The notes below the pieces were generated by a model. The model had not been told where the DNA came from. It saw only the letters and a list, made by a program, of their open reading frames with translations, and made no database searches. Positions 34,069 to 43,492 of a stretch of DNA of 64,000 nucleotides are shown piece by piece. Origin of the DNA: an uncultured bacterium. Its GTDB lineage: Bacteria > Planctomycetota > UBA1135 > GCA-002686595. The stretch is from the NCBI GenBank assembly GCA_938083085.1, contig CALLKX010000012.1, forward strand, positions 62,001-126,000, written 5' to 3'. A program made the position numbers and the translations under genes. Within the stretch, counting starts at the first letter, position 1. Each line of letters starts with the position of its first letter.

Positions 34069-35472
34069 TCAGCCGAGCAGCGGTTGGATCACGGAGCCGT
34101 GCACGTCCGTCAGCCGGTAGCGGCGGCCCTGATGACGGTGGATCAGCCGCTCATGGTCGATCCCGAGCAGATGCAGCAGCGTTGCGTTCAGGTCGTGCAC
34201 ATGCACAGGGTCACGGGCGACGTTGTAGCCAAAGTCATCGGTCTCGCCGTGGGTGTATCCACCGCGCACCCCGGCGCCAGCCATCCAAAGGCTCGCGCAG
34301 CGCGGGTGATGGTCGCGGCCGTAGTTCGTCGCGCTTAGCGCGCCCTGGCTGTAGCAGGTCCGCCCAAACTCTCCGCCCCAGATCACGAGGGTGTCATCGA
34401 GCAGGCCGCGGCGCTTCAGGTCGGTGACGAGCGCTGCGGAGGCCTGGTCCGTCTCCTTGCACTGGGTCCGGATGGCGCCCGGCAGGCCCCCGTGCTGGTC
34501 CCAGCCCTGATGGATGAGCTGGACGAATCGAGTGTCACGCTCGATGAGGCGGCGCGCGATCAAGCAGTTGGCTGCGAAGGTTCCCGGGCGCCTCGCGTCC
34601 TCGCCATAGAGCTCGAAGGTCGAGTCGGGTTCATCCGAGAGGTCCGCGACCTCCGGGACAGAGACCTGCATGCGGTAGGCGAGCTCTGCCTGGGCCATCC
34701 TGGCCCCCTCCATGTCGCTCGTCGTTTTGGCTGCTCCGCGCAGCGCGTCGAGCATTCGGCGGCGGGTCGCACGGTCGATGCCGGGGGGATCGTTGAGGAA
34801 CAGGACCGGGTCGCTCCCGCTGCGGAACTGGACCCCGGCGTGGCGCGCGCTGAGGAACCCCGAGCCCCAGAGGCGTTCGTAGAGGGGCTGCCCCCCCTTG
34901 CTCTGGGTCACCATCACGCAGAACTCGGGCAGGTCGCGGTTGAGGGAGCCGAGGCCGTAGCTCAGCCAAGAGCCGAGGGAGGGGCGCCCGGCGATCTCCG
35001 AGCCGGTGAGGAGGAAGGTCGCCGCCGGGTCATGATTGATGGCGTCGGTGACCATGGTCCGCACAACGCAGAGGTCGTCGACGATCCTGGACGTGTGGGG
35101 CAGGAGCTCGCTCGCCCAGGTCCCGCTCTCGCCGTGCTGCTTGAAGTCAAAGATCGAGCCGGCGAGCGGCAGGGAGGCCTGGTTGCCGGACATCCCCGTC
35201 AGCCGCTGGCCTTGACGAACAGAGTCGGGCAGCTCCTGGCCGTTGCGCTCTCGGAGGAGAGGCTTGGGGTCCCAGAGATCTAGCTGGGAGGGACCGCCGC
35301 TCATGAAGAGGTGGATGACGCGCTTTGCTCGGGCGGCGTGATGGGCCGCCACGGCGTCCTCGGCGCCACCGATGCGCGGCAGCGCCGCTCCGGCCAGTCC
35401 GAGGGAGGCGCCCTGGAGCAAGGCGCGGCGGCCGAGCAGGGAAGGTCCAGTGTTCGGTTCGAGCTCGGTCAT
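34069..35472 (-). CDS. DUF1501 family protein (PSD1-operon partner)
   Basis: The 467-residue protein is a DUF1501 member, an alkaline-phosphatase-superfamily relative seen next to DUF1553 genes in planctomycetes. It starts MTELEPNTGPSLLGRRALLQGA, a twin-arginine-like GRRALLQGASLGL segment that suggests Tat export. Core motifs are HLFMSGGPSQLDLWDPK, WGGEFGRT, GRDHHPRCASLWMAGAG and VHDLNATLLHLLGID. The start at 35472 overlaps the DUF1553 gene by four bases (ATGA). The reading frame is open far upstream but without protein-like sequence. Confidence 0.92.
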   Translation of the reverse strand: MTELEPNTGPSLLGRRALLQGASLGLAGAALPRIGGAEDAVAAHHAARAKRVIHLFMSGGPSQLDLWDPKPLLRERNGQELPDSVRQGQRLTGMSGNQASLPLAGSIFDFKQHGESGTWASELLPHTSRIVDDLCVVRTMVTDAINHDPAATFLLTGSEIAGRPSLGSWLSYGLGSLNRDLPEFCVMVTQSKGGQPLYERLWGSGFLSARHAGVQFRSGSDPVLFLNDPPGIDRATRRRMLDALRGAAKTTSDMEGARMAQAELAYRMQVSVPEVADLSDEPDSTFELYGEDARRPGTFAANCLIARRLIERDTRFVQLIHQGWDQHGGLPGAIRTQCKETDQASAALVTDLKRRGLLDDTLVIWGGEFGRTCYSQGALSATNYGRDHHPRCASLWMAGAGVRGGYTHGETDDFGYNVARDPVHVHDLNATLLHLLGIDHERLIHRHQGRRYRLTDVHGSVIQPLLG

Positions 35473-38400
35473 CGTCTTTGCACCACGTCGGGGAGCCCGA
35501 GGAGGGCGCTGGCCACCACCGCGGTGGCGGCGGTCTCCACGGCGATCTCTTCGCCCATCGGCGGCTGGTCCGGCGCTTCGCCGTCGGGGTGAGCGGCCCG
35601 CTCGAGGGAGTAGCCCGCCAGCTGGCGGGCGGACGCGGGGTCCTGGCGGTAGGCGGCCCGCTGGGCGGCCAGGAGAGTCGTCATGGACTCCCGCTCTGCC
35701 GTGGTGGGTGGGCGGGAGGTGAGGGATCGGATGATGAACTCCACTCGCCGTTGGTCGACCTCGTCCGCCGACAAACCGGGTGGAGACAACCTGCCGTCCT
35801 CCAGGGCGAGCTGGGCGAGGGCCAGGGAGACCTCGACGAACTGCGGGTCGTTCCAGAGCACGAGCGCCTGGAGGGGCGTGGTCGTCGCCGGGCGGTCCAC
35901 ACGGCACACCTCGCGAGCCGGGGCGTCGAACATGGTCATCGCAGGAGGCGGCGAGGTCCGTCGCCAGAACGTGTAGAGGCTGCGTCGATGGAGCTCGTCG
36001 CCGCGGCCAGCGCGGTAGACCTTGCCGCTCTTCTCTTGCCACAGGCCCGGGGGCTGGTACGGGCGAACCGCTGGGCCTCCCACGCGGTGGACGAGCAGCC
36101 CCGCGGACTCGAGCGCCGCATCGCGGATCACCTCCGCGCTCATTCGGCGCGTGCTGGCGCGGCTCAAGAGCTCGTTCCCGGGGTCCCGCTCGAAGCTCTC
36201 CGCGTGGTCAGAGACCTGGCGGTAGGTCGAGGAGAGGACGATGCGCCGGAGCATGGCGCGGGAGTCCCAGCTGGAGTCGATGAGATCGCGGGCGAGGGTG
36301 TCCAGCAGCTCGGCGTGGGCGGGCGGCCTGCTCTGGCTGCCCAGGTCCTCGGGGCTCGGGACCAGGCCCTGGCCCATGGTCAGGCGCCAGAGGCGGTCCA
36401 CGTGCACCCGAGCCGTCAGGGGGTGGTCCGGATGGGTCAACCAGCGAGCGAGGTCGAGCCGTGAGCGGACCGGCTCGTCGAGCAGCGCGGGGAGGAAGGC
36501 GGGGGTCGCGGGGCCCACGGCCTCGCCGCGGTTGGAGTACAGGCCGCGGCCCAGCACGTGGGCGGTTCGCCGGGCAGCGGGCAGGTCCGGTGCCTCGCGC
36601 ATGGTCATGATCAGCCGGATCCGGTCCCGGTGATCGTTGAGCGCGGCTCTCGCTGCGCGCAGGGTGTTCGTGGGGTTCGGGATCTCGGGTGGGAGCTCCA
36701 GGACTCGCATGGAGCGCACGGCCCCGCCCTTGAAGCCGCGGTCCCGGAAGCGGCTCCCGATGGTCAGGTGCTCGATGGAGCCCCCGCGAATCGTCCGGGT
36801 CAGGTGGTCGCGGACGACCTCAAGGGCCGCCGGCGCGCCGTCGACCCAGATCTCCATGCCGCTCGCTCGGCTTGAGCCGTCGTAGCGGAGCTCGACGTTG
36901 GTCCACTGACCCACGGGCATGGCGCTCACCGTCCGAACGGCGACGGCGTCCCCGGGCCAGAAGTGGACCAGGGCGAACAGGAGCCGGCCCTCATCGACGA
37001 GCAGCTGGTAGCCCCGGCTCCCGGAGTCGGTCCACGACTTGGTGCGGTGGAGCACCACCGCGCGCTCGAAGGCCTCCGGCGACCTGAGCTCGAGCTGGAT
37101 CCGAAAGGGGTCTGCGCGGCGGAAGACGCCGACGCCGGGGAAGACGACGGAGTTCTCGCCGTCGAGTTCGACCCCCTCTGCCGCGCGATCTGCGGTCACG
37201 CGGGCGCCGCCGCGCAGCTGGAATGGAGCGCCCTCCTCGCCGGCGTCAGCGAAGCTGGTGGACAGCGCCTCGCGCCAGGGGAGCGCCTCGCCGTCGACGG
37301 CCGTAAGGGCAGCGGAGATGCGCCCTTCGAGCTCCGCCGTCTTGCGCTCCTGGACCTCGGTGGGGAGCTCGAGGGTCGGCGTGGGGGTTGCGTTTGTGAA
37401 GTGGGAATAGAGCCCGGACTCGTCGATACCGTCAAACAGCGCGAAGAGCCCGAAGTAGTCGCGCTGGGTGATCGGGTCGAACTTGTGGTCATGGCAGCGC
37501 GCGCAGCCCACGGTGAGCCCGAGGAAGGCGCCGGCCATGGTCTCCACGCGGTCGCAGACGTACTCGACGCGGAACTCCTCCTCGACGCTGCCGCCCTCGT
37601 TGGTCTGCCGATGGAGCCGGTTGAAGGCGGTCGCCAGCCGGGTGTTCCGGTCGGCGTCCGGCAGGAGGTCGCCCGCCAGTTGCTCCGTGAGGAAGCGGTC
37701 GTAGGGGAGGTTCTCGTGGAAGGCCTCGATGACCCAGTCACGCCACGGCCACAGGTGCGTATCGACGTCGGATTGATATCCGAAGGTGTCGGCGTAGCGG
37801 GCGACGTCGAGCCAGTGGGCGGTCAGGTGTTCAGCGTGGGCTTCAGAGGCCAGGAGTCGATCCACAGCCTGCTCGTAACGGTCCGGCGCATCGTCTTCGA
37901 GGAACGCGTCGAGGTCCGCGATCTTCGGGGGGAGCCCCGTGAGGTCGAGGTATGCGCGCCGCAGCAGCGTCGCTGCGGCGGCCTCCGGGGCGGGCGCGAG
38001 CCCGCGCGCGTCGAGGCGCGCGAGGACGAACCGATCGATGTCATCCCGTGGCCAGGTGGCGGTGTCCAGCGACGCGGGGACCGAACGCTCCGGGGGGGCG
38101 AAGGACCAGTGTTCACCGTAGACGGCGCCCTCGTCGATCCAGCGGGTGAGGAGCGCCGCCTCGTCATCGTCGAGCGTGAGCTTGGAGGAGGCGGGTGGCA
38201 TGCGCCGCTCCGGGTCAGGGTGGCGAAGTCGCGCGACGAGCTCGCTCTCGCCAGGCGCGCCGGGGACGATGGCTGACATCCCCAGCTCATCCACCGCAGA
38301 GTCCCGCAGATCAAGCCGCAGGTCTGCGGCTGGCTCCAGGACCCCCGGTCCGTGGCACGGGAAGCACCGGTCGGAGAGCAGCGGGCGAACCTCGGCCGCG

Positions 38401-38513
38401 AAGTCCACAGGCCCGTCCGTCGGGGGCTCGCCGAACACCGCGGCGTTCGCAACTCCCGCCGCGGAGAGCGTGGCGCCAATGAGCAAGGAGGGGGTGGGCA
38501 GCATCCTCCTCAT
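35469..38513 (-). CDS. PSCyt1-DUF1549-LamG-DUF1553 protein
   Basis: This 1014-residue planctomycete-type protein has a signal peptide (to about residue 24, VANA) and a cytochrome c-like PSCyt1 domain with CFPCH (50-54). DUF1549 follows (LDLTGLPPKIADLDAF, HWLDVARYADTFGYQ) with a second haem motif CARCH in a GCARCHDHKFDPI segment. A concanavalin/LamG-like beta-sandwich lies in the middle (FRIQLELRSPEAFERAV). DUF1553 ends the chain (DRLWRLTMGQGLVPSPEDLG, SSTYRQVSDHA). The function is unknown; polysaccharide degradation or electron transfer has been suggested for the family. DUF1501 overlaps its end. Confidence 0.93.
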   Translation of the reverse strand: MRRMLPTPSLLIGATLSAAGVANAAVFGEPPTDGPVDFAAEVRPLLSDRCFPCHGPGVLEPAADLRLDLRDSAVDELGMSAIVPGAPGESELVARLRHPDPERRMPPASSKLTLDDDEAALLTRWIDEGAVYGEHWSFAPPERSVPASLDTATWPRDDIDRFVLARLDARGLAPAPEAAAATLLRRAYLDLTGLPPKIADLDAFLEDDAPDRYEQAVDRLLASEAHAEHLTAHWLDVARYADTFGYQSDVDTHLWPWRDWVIEAFHENLPYDRFLTEQLAGDLLPDADRNTRLATAFNRLHRQTNEGGSVEEEFRVEYVCDRVETMAGAFLGLTVGCARCHDHKFDPITQRDYFGLFALFDGIDESGLYSHFTNATPTPTLELPTEVQERKTAELEGRISAALTAVDGEALPWREALSTSFADAGEEGAPFQLRGGARVTADRAAEGVELDGENSVVFPGVGVFRRADPFRIQLELRSPEAFERAVVLHRTKSWTDSGSRGYQLLVDEGRLLFALVHFWPGDAVAVRTVSAMPVGQWTNVELRYDGSSRASGMEIWVDGAPAALEVVRDHLTRTIRGGSIEHLTIGSRFRDRGFKGGAVRSMRVLELPPEIPNPTNTLRAARAALNDHRDRIRLIMTMREAPDLPAARRTAHVLGRGLYSNRGEAVGPATPAFLPALLDEPVRSRLDLARWLTHPDHPLTARVHVDRLWRLTMGQGLVPSPEDLGSQSRPPAHAELLDTLARDLIDSSWDSRAMLRRIVLSSTYRQVSDHAESFERDPGNELLSRASTRRMSAEVIRDAALESAGLLVHRVGGPAVRPYQPPGLWQEKSGKVYRAGRGDELHRRSLYTFWRRTSPPPAMTMFDAPAREVCRVDRPATTTPLQALVLWNDPQFVEVSLALAQLALEDGRLSPPGLSADEVDQRRVEFIIRSLTSRPPTTAERESMTTLLAAQRAAYRQDPASARQLAGYSLERAAHPDGEAPDQPPMGEEIAVETAATAVVASALLGLPDVVQRR

Positions 38514-38673
38514 GTTACGCCCGCTGGAGATTCTAGCCGGGCAAGGGGGCCGGCCCCGATGAGGCGACGTGGGGGACTGGCGACTCGTTGGATGGACGTT
38601 AGGCTGAGGTCTCGGGTTCCAGGTTGGGGCGCGTGTCGGACCCTGACCCTCCCCCCCTCGTTGGCCTCGGTTC

Positions 38674-41025
38674 ATGCTCGGTCTATCCCATACCCCTGGT
38701 CGTCGCTGGTTCGCGCTGGCCTTGGTGGTGTCTTTGGTCGCGGGGTCCTGCGGTCCTGATCCGTCGACCGGGTGGTTCGAGACCCGAGTCGTCGAGATGG
38801 AGGCGCGTGGCTCCTGGCCCCTGTCGACAGCCTCCCTGGTCGAGGAGCTCCCGCTCGATCCAGAGGCCGTCGGGGCATGGGGGACCAACGGCGCGCCTCC
38901 GGTGGTGGTCCGCGAGGACGGCTCTGGGGCGGCAGCGGTGCTGCTCTCTCGGCCTGGGCGGCCGCTCTCCTTGACGCTCCCGCGTGGGAGCGATGAGGCT
39001 TACAACGCGGTCGAGGTGACCGTCTCGACGGAGGGCTTCCTGCGCTTCTTCGCGGCTGATGGGCGCCATGGGAAGGACACACCGCGCAGCGACTACATGG
39101 AGCGCCAGGCGCCGCTGGTGCCCGAGGTCGTGGAGTTCGCGCTGCCCGCGGCCGGTACCTCGCGAGAGCTGACGCTCTTCTTCAACGCCATGACCCACGG
39201 GACCCGGGTGCACTCGGTGCGGCTGACCCGTCGGCCCGAGGCCGCCAGGGTGCCCAGCCCCTTCGAGCCACCGCTCCCGGTACAGGTTGGCTCCCTGAGC
39301 CGCCCAGCGGTCGGCTTGTTGCCGGGTGTGACGCTCTCTGGCGCGGTGCTCCCAGAGGCGGGGAGTCGCTTTCTCGTGCATGTGGCGATCCCGGTTGGTG
39401 CAGCGATGGCCGTGGATGCTGAGGTCCCTGGCCCAGCTGGAGGCTCCACCGGGGTGGGGGCTTCGGGCCAAGCATCGGTCGTTGAGCTCTCCCTTCACGC
39501 CGCCGGGAGCGTGCTCTCCACCCTCTCGGTCGAGGTGACCGAGGGCTGGGGTGCGCTCGAGCTCCCGGCTCCACCAGCGGCCACTGGGCGTGAGTGTGAG
39601 CTGCGGGTCGAGACCCGGGGTGGTGGGGCGGTCCTGGTGAGCACCCCGCTCCACCGCCGCCGACCGCGTCGGGCGGAGCGGCCTGGGACCGTGTTGCTCA
39701 TCACGAGTGACACCCATCGCGCGGACCACGTGGGGTTCGCTGGTGACGACCGGGGCGCCTTGACCCCGACGCTCAACGCCCTCGCGGCGCGGGGCACGGT
39801 CTTCGAGGACGCCATCTCCTCTACCTCCATCACCAACCCCTCCCACGCCTCGATCTTCACCGGAATGCCGGTCCGTGATACGGGGGTCGTTGGCAACGTC
39901 GTGCTCCTCTCAGAGCGCGCGGTGACCATCGCTGAGACGTTTCAGGACGCGGGGTACAGGACCCTGGCGGCCGTGTCTGCGCGGCACCTGACGCCCTGGA
40001 GGTGTGGGCTGGGGCAAGGGTTCGAAGCGTACGACGCGCCGTCGGACGCGATGACCCGTGATGGAGCGGCGACGGTCGCGGCGGCGCGGGCCCTCCTGGC
40101 CGAGGTGGGGCCCGACGAGGACGCCTTCATCTGGCTGCACCTCTTCGATGTCCACGCTCCGTACCGGGAGCAGTCAGGGATCACGGAGCAGTACTACACC
40201 GGTGATCCGTACGCGGAGAAGCTCGCACGGATGGACCCGCGAGCGGTGGCGAGGTGGAACCAGAAGATCCGCGACGCCGAGTACATCCTGGCCCTCTACA
40301 AGGGGGAGGTGACCTACCTGGACGGGCTCATCGGAGGGCTCCTCCGGGAGGAGCCGCGCCTGGAGCAGGGCCTCATGGCCTTCACCTCCGACCACGGTGA
40401 GGCCCTCGGCGAGCTAGGTATCTACTGGAGTCACAAGGGGCTCTACCCGAGCACGCTCCGGGTCCCGCTCTTTTTGGCCGGTCCAGGGGTTCCCGCCGGT
40501 CGGAGGGTGCAGAACCCGGTCGAGAACCGCTCCTTGGCGAGGACGCTCCACGGGCTGGCGCTCGGCGCGAAGGGGAATCCGTTCTCCGGTCGCTCGTTGC
40601 TCGACGTCGAGGTTCTCGAGGACGTGGTCGAGGAGCCCCGCTATGTCCTTGGGCCCAACGCGCTCAGCGCGGGCGCGTTCGCCGGCCCGTGGTACCTGCT
40701 CTTGCACCTGAAGAAGAAGGGCTGGGGGAACCCGCCAGGCCTCCCCGCACACTCCCTTGAGCTGTACGACCTCGGCCAGGATCCGGGCGCCCTCGTGGAC
40801 GTGGGCGAGGCGAACCCGGAGACGCTTCGGCGGCTCAGAGCGGGCCTCGTTCGGTGGTTGGCCGATGGCGACCCGGCGGACTCTCTCGCGGGCGGTGCGC
40901 CGACCGGTGGGGCGGTCCTGCAGGACGTCGCCGCGCTCGGATATGCGACAGAGGAGTCGAGTGCGGTCGACGGGCTGCTGATCGATCCCGATTGCGAGTG
41001 CCCGCGCTGCGTGCCCTTCCGCTGA
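38674..41025 (+). CDS. Sulfatase-like lipoprotein without the formylglycine cysteine
   Basis: The 783-residue protein has a lipobox (LVSLVAGSC, Cys26), then a domain of about 280 residues of unknown type. A sulfatase-family domain starts near residue 345 (VLLITSDTHRADHVGF). It keeps the metal-site TSDTHRAD and FTSDHGEALGE motifs. The place of the formylglycine motif CxPSR reads TNPSHAS, with Thr where Cys should be. Sulfatase activity is therefore unlikely; phosphohydrolase or phosphotransferase activity with Thr, as in LtaS-like enzymes, is possible. The C-terminus LGYATEESSAVDG resembles that of the other sulfatase-like gene here. Confidence 0.88.
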   Translation: MLGLSHTPGRRWFALALVVSLVAGSCGPDPSTGWFETRVVEMEARGSWPLSTASLVEELPLDPEAVGAWGTNGAPPVVVREDGSGAAAVLLSRPGRPLSLTLPRGSDEAYNAVEVTVSTEGFLRFFAADGRHGKDTPRSDYMERQAPLVPEVVEFALPAAGTSRELTLFFNAMTHGTRVHSVRLTRRPEAARVPSPFEPPLPVQVGSLSRPAVGLLPGVTLSGAVLPEAGSRFLVHVAIPVGAAMAVDAEVPGPAGGSTGVGASGQASVVELSLHAAGSVLSTLSVEVTEGWGALELPAPPAATGRECELRVETRGGGAVLVSTPLHRRRPRRAERPGTVLLITSDTHRADHVGFAGDDRGALTPTLNALAARGTVFEDAISSTSITNPSHASIFTGMPVRDTGVVGNVVLLSERAVTIAETFQDAGYRTLAAVSARHLTPWRCGLGQGFEAYDAPSDAMTRDGAATVAAARALLAEVGPDEDAFIWLHLFDVHAPYREQSGITEQYYTGDPYAEKLARMDPRAVARWNQKIRDAEYILALYKGEVTYLDGLIGGLLREEPRLEQGLMAFTSDHGEALGELGIYWSHKGLYPSTLRVPLFLAGPGVPAGRRVQNPVENRSLARTLHGLALGAKGNPFSGRSLLDVEVLEDVVEEPRYVLGPNALSAGAFAGPWYLLLHLKKKGWGNPPGLPAHSLELYDLGQDPGALVDVGEANPETLRRLRAGLVRWLADGDPADSLAGGAPTGGAVLQDVAALGYATEESSAVDGLLIDPDCECPRCVPFR

Positions 41026-41032
41026 CTGCCCG

Positions 41033-41494
41033 CTAGTCCTCGCAGGCCGAGGCGGGTTCGACCTTCACGGGCCCGGTGAAGGTCCACTCGATCCCTTCCG
41101 GACCGCGGGTGGCGGTCAAGGTCGCGCCCTCGCCGGTGACGGTCACCTGGGCCGCGCGCTTGCGGACGCTCTTCAGGCCGCCGTCGGCCAGGAGCAAGTG
41201 AGTGTCCTTGGGGTTGAAGAGGAAGACGTGGACGGGGGTACCCACGGGGAGCGGGAAGGGGGCTCCTTCCTCCTTCGCTCGGACCATCCCCATGTACTTC
41301 TTGTTCGTGCCATCGCGATAGCTGGGGCAGCCGTCCGAGGCGTCGTAGAACTTGAACGCTGAGTTTCGCTCTGCTTCCTCGACCATGACAAGGGCGTCGA
41401 CGGTGGAGTCGCTGGCACGGTAGGCGCGCCGGGGACCAGTGCAAGCGGCGAGGGAGAGGGCGATGACAGCCAGCGCCGTGGTGACACACTTCAT
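41033..41494 (-). CDS. Small lipoprotein of unknown function
   Basis: The 153-residue protein starts MKCVTTALAVIALSLAACTG, a signal with a LAAC lipobox, so it should be anchored in a membrane. The mature part is beta-rich (VHVFLFNPKDTHLLLADGG, VTVTGEGATLTATRG). No family is recognised. Its stop lies seven bases from the stop of the convergent sulfatase-like gene. The frame extends upstream to 41551 but the lipoprotein signal fixes the start. Confidence 0.75.
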   Translation of the reverse strand: MKCVTTALAVIALSLAACTGPRRAYRASDSTVDALVMVEEAERNSAFKFYDASDGCPSYRDGTNKKYMGMVRAKEEGAPFPLPVGTPVHVFLFNPKDTHLLLADGGLKSVRKRAAQVTVTGEGATLTATRGPEGIEWTFTGPVKVEPASACED

Positions 41495-41660
41495 GGCCCG
41501 AGTATGTGTCCTGGATTCGGGTACGGGACGGATTAGTACCCTGCGGACCACATGAACCCGGGCCGTTGGCTACTTTCGCTGCCCGGTTTCTCCGCCCCCC
41601 TACCGAGAGCCGCTCCCGCCCCGCGAGGCCGTTCGCTCGCCCCCCGTTCTGCCTCCGAAG

Positions 41661-42389
41661 ATGGTTCTCCGAATTGCGATGTGGTCCGGGCCGCGGAATA
41701 TCTCGACGGCGCTCATGCGCTCGTTCGAGGCGCGGTCGGACACCCACGTTTCGGACGAGCCCCTCTACGCCTTCTACCTCGAGCGCACGGGCCTTGAGCA
41801 CCCGATGGCCGAGGAGATCATCGCCCAACACGAGGCGGACTGGCGCGCCGCGGCGGACGAGCTGACCGGGCCGACGCCGAACGGGGAGACGGTCTGGTAC
41901 CAGAAGCACATGGCCCATCACCTCTTGGAGGAGGTGGAGCGCGGGTGGCTCGCCGAGCTGAAACACGCCTTCTTGCTCCGTGAGCCGCGGGCGATGCTGG
42001 CCTCCCTCGTGGATCGCCTGGGAAGCGCCACCCTGGCGGACACCGGCCTCCCCCAGCAGCTGGAGATCCACCGCTGGGTTCAGGAGCACACCGGCGAGGC
42101 GCCCCCGGTGGTGGACTCGGCGGACATCCAGAGCGCGCCCCGCGAGGTCCTCGCCCAGCTCTGCGGAGCCCTGGGGCTGCCCTTCGACGAGACCATGCTC
42201 GAGTGGGAGAGCGGGCCGCGCGACAGCGACGGCTGCTGGGGACCCCACTGGTACCAGAGCACCTACAAGTCCACCGCCTTCAGCCCGCCCGTGACCCGCG
42301 GGCGGACCCTCGACCCCGCCTACGAGGCCCTCGCCCAGGAGTGCGAGGCCATCTACGCGGAGCTCGCCCAGCACCGAATCCAGGCCTGA
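41661..42389 (+). CDS. Sulfotransferase-like P-loop protein
   Basis: The 242-residue protein starts LRIAMWSGPRNISTALMRSF, the phosphosulfate-binding-type P-loop of sulfotransferases. HAFLLREPRAMLASL (the 3'-PSB-like region) and a C-terminal helix follow. It lacks a signal peptide. It is 10 bases upstream of the aminotransferase gene. From memory, plants carry a single protein (Arabidopsis At3g05190 and At5g27410) with this P-loop domain fused in front of a branched-chain-aminotransferase-like domain. So the two bacterial genes may work together. The substrate is unknown. Confidence 0.82.
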   Translation: MVLRIAMWSGPRNISTALMRSFEARSDTHVSDEPLYAFYLERTGLEHPMAEEIIAQHEADWRAAADELTGPTPNGETVWYQKHMAHHLLEEVERGWLAELKHAFLLREPRAMLASLVDRLGSATLADTGLPQQLEIHRWVQEHTGEAPPVVDSADIQSAPREVLAQLCGALGLPFDETMLEWESGPRDSDGCWGPHWYQSTYKSTAFSPPVTRGRTLDPAYEALAQECEAIYAELAQHRIQA

Positions 42390-42399
42390 TCCCGATCCC

Positions 42400-43296
42400 A
42401 TGAAGCAGAGCTACGACCCGCGCAACGCGGACATCCAGGTGAACATTGACGGCGCCCTCGTCCACCGTGACGAGGCGAAGGTCAGCGTCTTTGACTCCCT
42501 CGTCCAGGGCGGCGACGGCTGCTGGGAGGGGCTGCGGGTCTACCAGGGCAAGGTGTTCCGGCTGGACCACCACCTGGACCGACTGATTCACTCCGCCAAG
42601 GCGCTGGCCTTCGATGAGATTCCCACCAAGGAGTCGATGCGCGCGGAGATCCGAAGGACCCTGGAGGCCAACGGCATGGACGACGGCGTCCACGTCCGGT
42701 TGACGCTCTCTCGGGGGCTGAAGATCACCTCGGGCATGGACCCGCGGCTCAACCAGGCGGGGCCGACGCTCATCGTCCTCGCCGAGTACAAGGCGCCGGT
42801 CTACGACAAGCAGGGGCTCAACCTCGCCACCAGCTCCCTGCGGCGGTTCCCCTCCGACTGCCTGGATCCGAAGATCCACCACAACAACCTCCTGCAGTCG
42901 ATCCTCGCCAAGGTGGAGGCCAACGCCGCGGGGGCGGACGACGCGATCATGCTCGACATGCGTGGCTTCGTCGCCGAGACGAACGCGACGCACCTCTTCA
43001 TGGTCGACGGCGGCGTGCTCGCCACCAGCCGGACCGTGGCCTGCCCCGAGGGCGTGACACGCTCGACGGTCCTCAAGCTCTGCCGAGAGCACGACATCCC
43101 GCACCGGGTGGAGGACATCTCGCTGACGGAGTTTCACCGCGCTGAGGAGGTGTTCTGTACCGGCACGATGGGGGAGCTGGCGGGCGTCACTCGTATCGAT
43201 GGGCGGACCATCGGAGACGGAGAGATCGGGCCGCTGACCCAGCGCCTCTCGAGCCTCTACAGCGAATTGACCCGGCAAGAGAGCGAGCCCGTCTGA
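42400..43296 (+). CDS. Class IV aminotransferase, BCAT-like
   Basis: This 298-residue fold-type IV PLP enzyme has VSVFDSLVQGGDGCWEGLRV, Lys158 as the likely Schiff-base lysine (DPKIHHNNLLQSILAKVEAN) and FVAETNATHLFMV. SRTVACPEGVTRSTVL and VFCTGTMGEL also fit. These resemble branched-chain and D-amino-acid aminotransferases and 4-amino-4-deoxychorismate lyase. The class cannot be split further by eye. It follows the sulfotransferase-like gene by 10 bases and is probably co-translated with it. Confidence 0.9.
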   Translation: MKQSYDPRNADIQVNIDGALVHRDEAKVSVFDSLVQGGDGCWEGLRVYQGKVFRLDHHLDRLIHSAKALAFDEIPTKESMRAEIRRTLEANGMDDGVHVRLTLSRGLKITSGMDPRLNQAGPTLIVLAEYKAPVYDKQGLNLATSSLRRFPSDCLDPKIHHNNLLQSILAKVEANAAGADDAIMLDMRGFVAETNATHLFMVDGGVLATSRTVACPEGVTRSTVLKLCREHDIPHRVEDISLTEFHRAEEVFCTGTMGELAGVTRIDGRTIGDGEIGPLTQRLSSLYSELTRQESEPV

Positions 43297-43419
43297 TCCC
43301 GACTTCCGGTGGGGGCCGGCGAGCGTTGAAGGCCGCCTCGACGTTGAAGCGCCCCGCGGCGGCAGCAGGGCGATCCCGGCACCCAATGGGCGCCGCCCGA
43401 TCCAGGGAGGGCCTGGGCC

Positions 43420-43441
43420 GGGCGGCGGGAGGGCGGCGGGA
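43420..43441. repeat. Two tandem 11-bp GC-rich repeats
   Basis: GGGCGGCGGGA occurs twice in tandem in the spacer between the convergent aminotransferase and superoxide dismutase genes. The whole spacer (43297-43492) is very GC-rich and holds no gene; a short GGGTCG/CGACCC hairpin near 43473-43490 may end transcription. Confidence 0.45.
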
Positions 43442-43492
43442 GGGCGAGAATGCCCCCGCGTTGGAAGGCAGGGGGTCGTGCCCCCGACCCGA

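Noticed and set aside
36963-38276. 437-residue plus-strand frame
   Set aside because: It is antisense to the DUF1549/DUF1553 gene with intact haem motifs.
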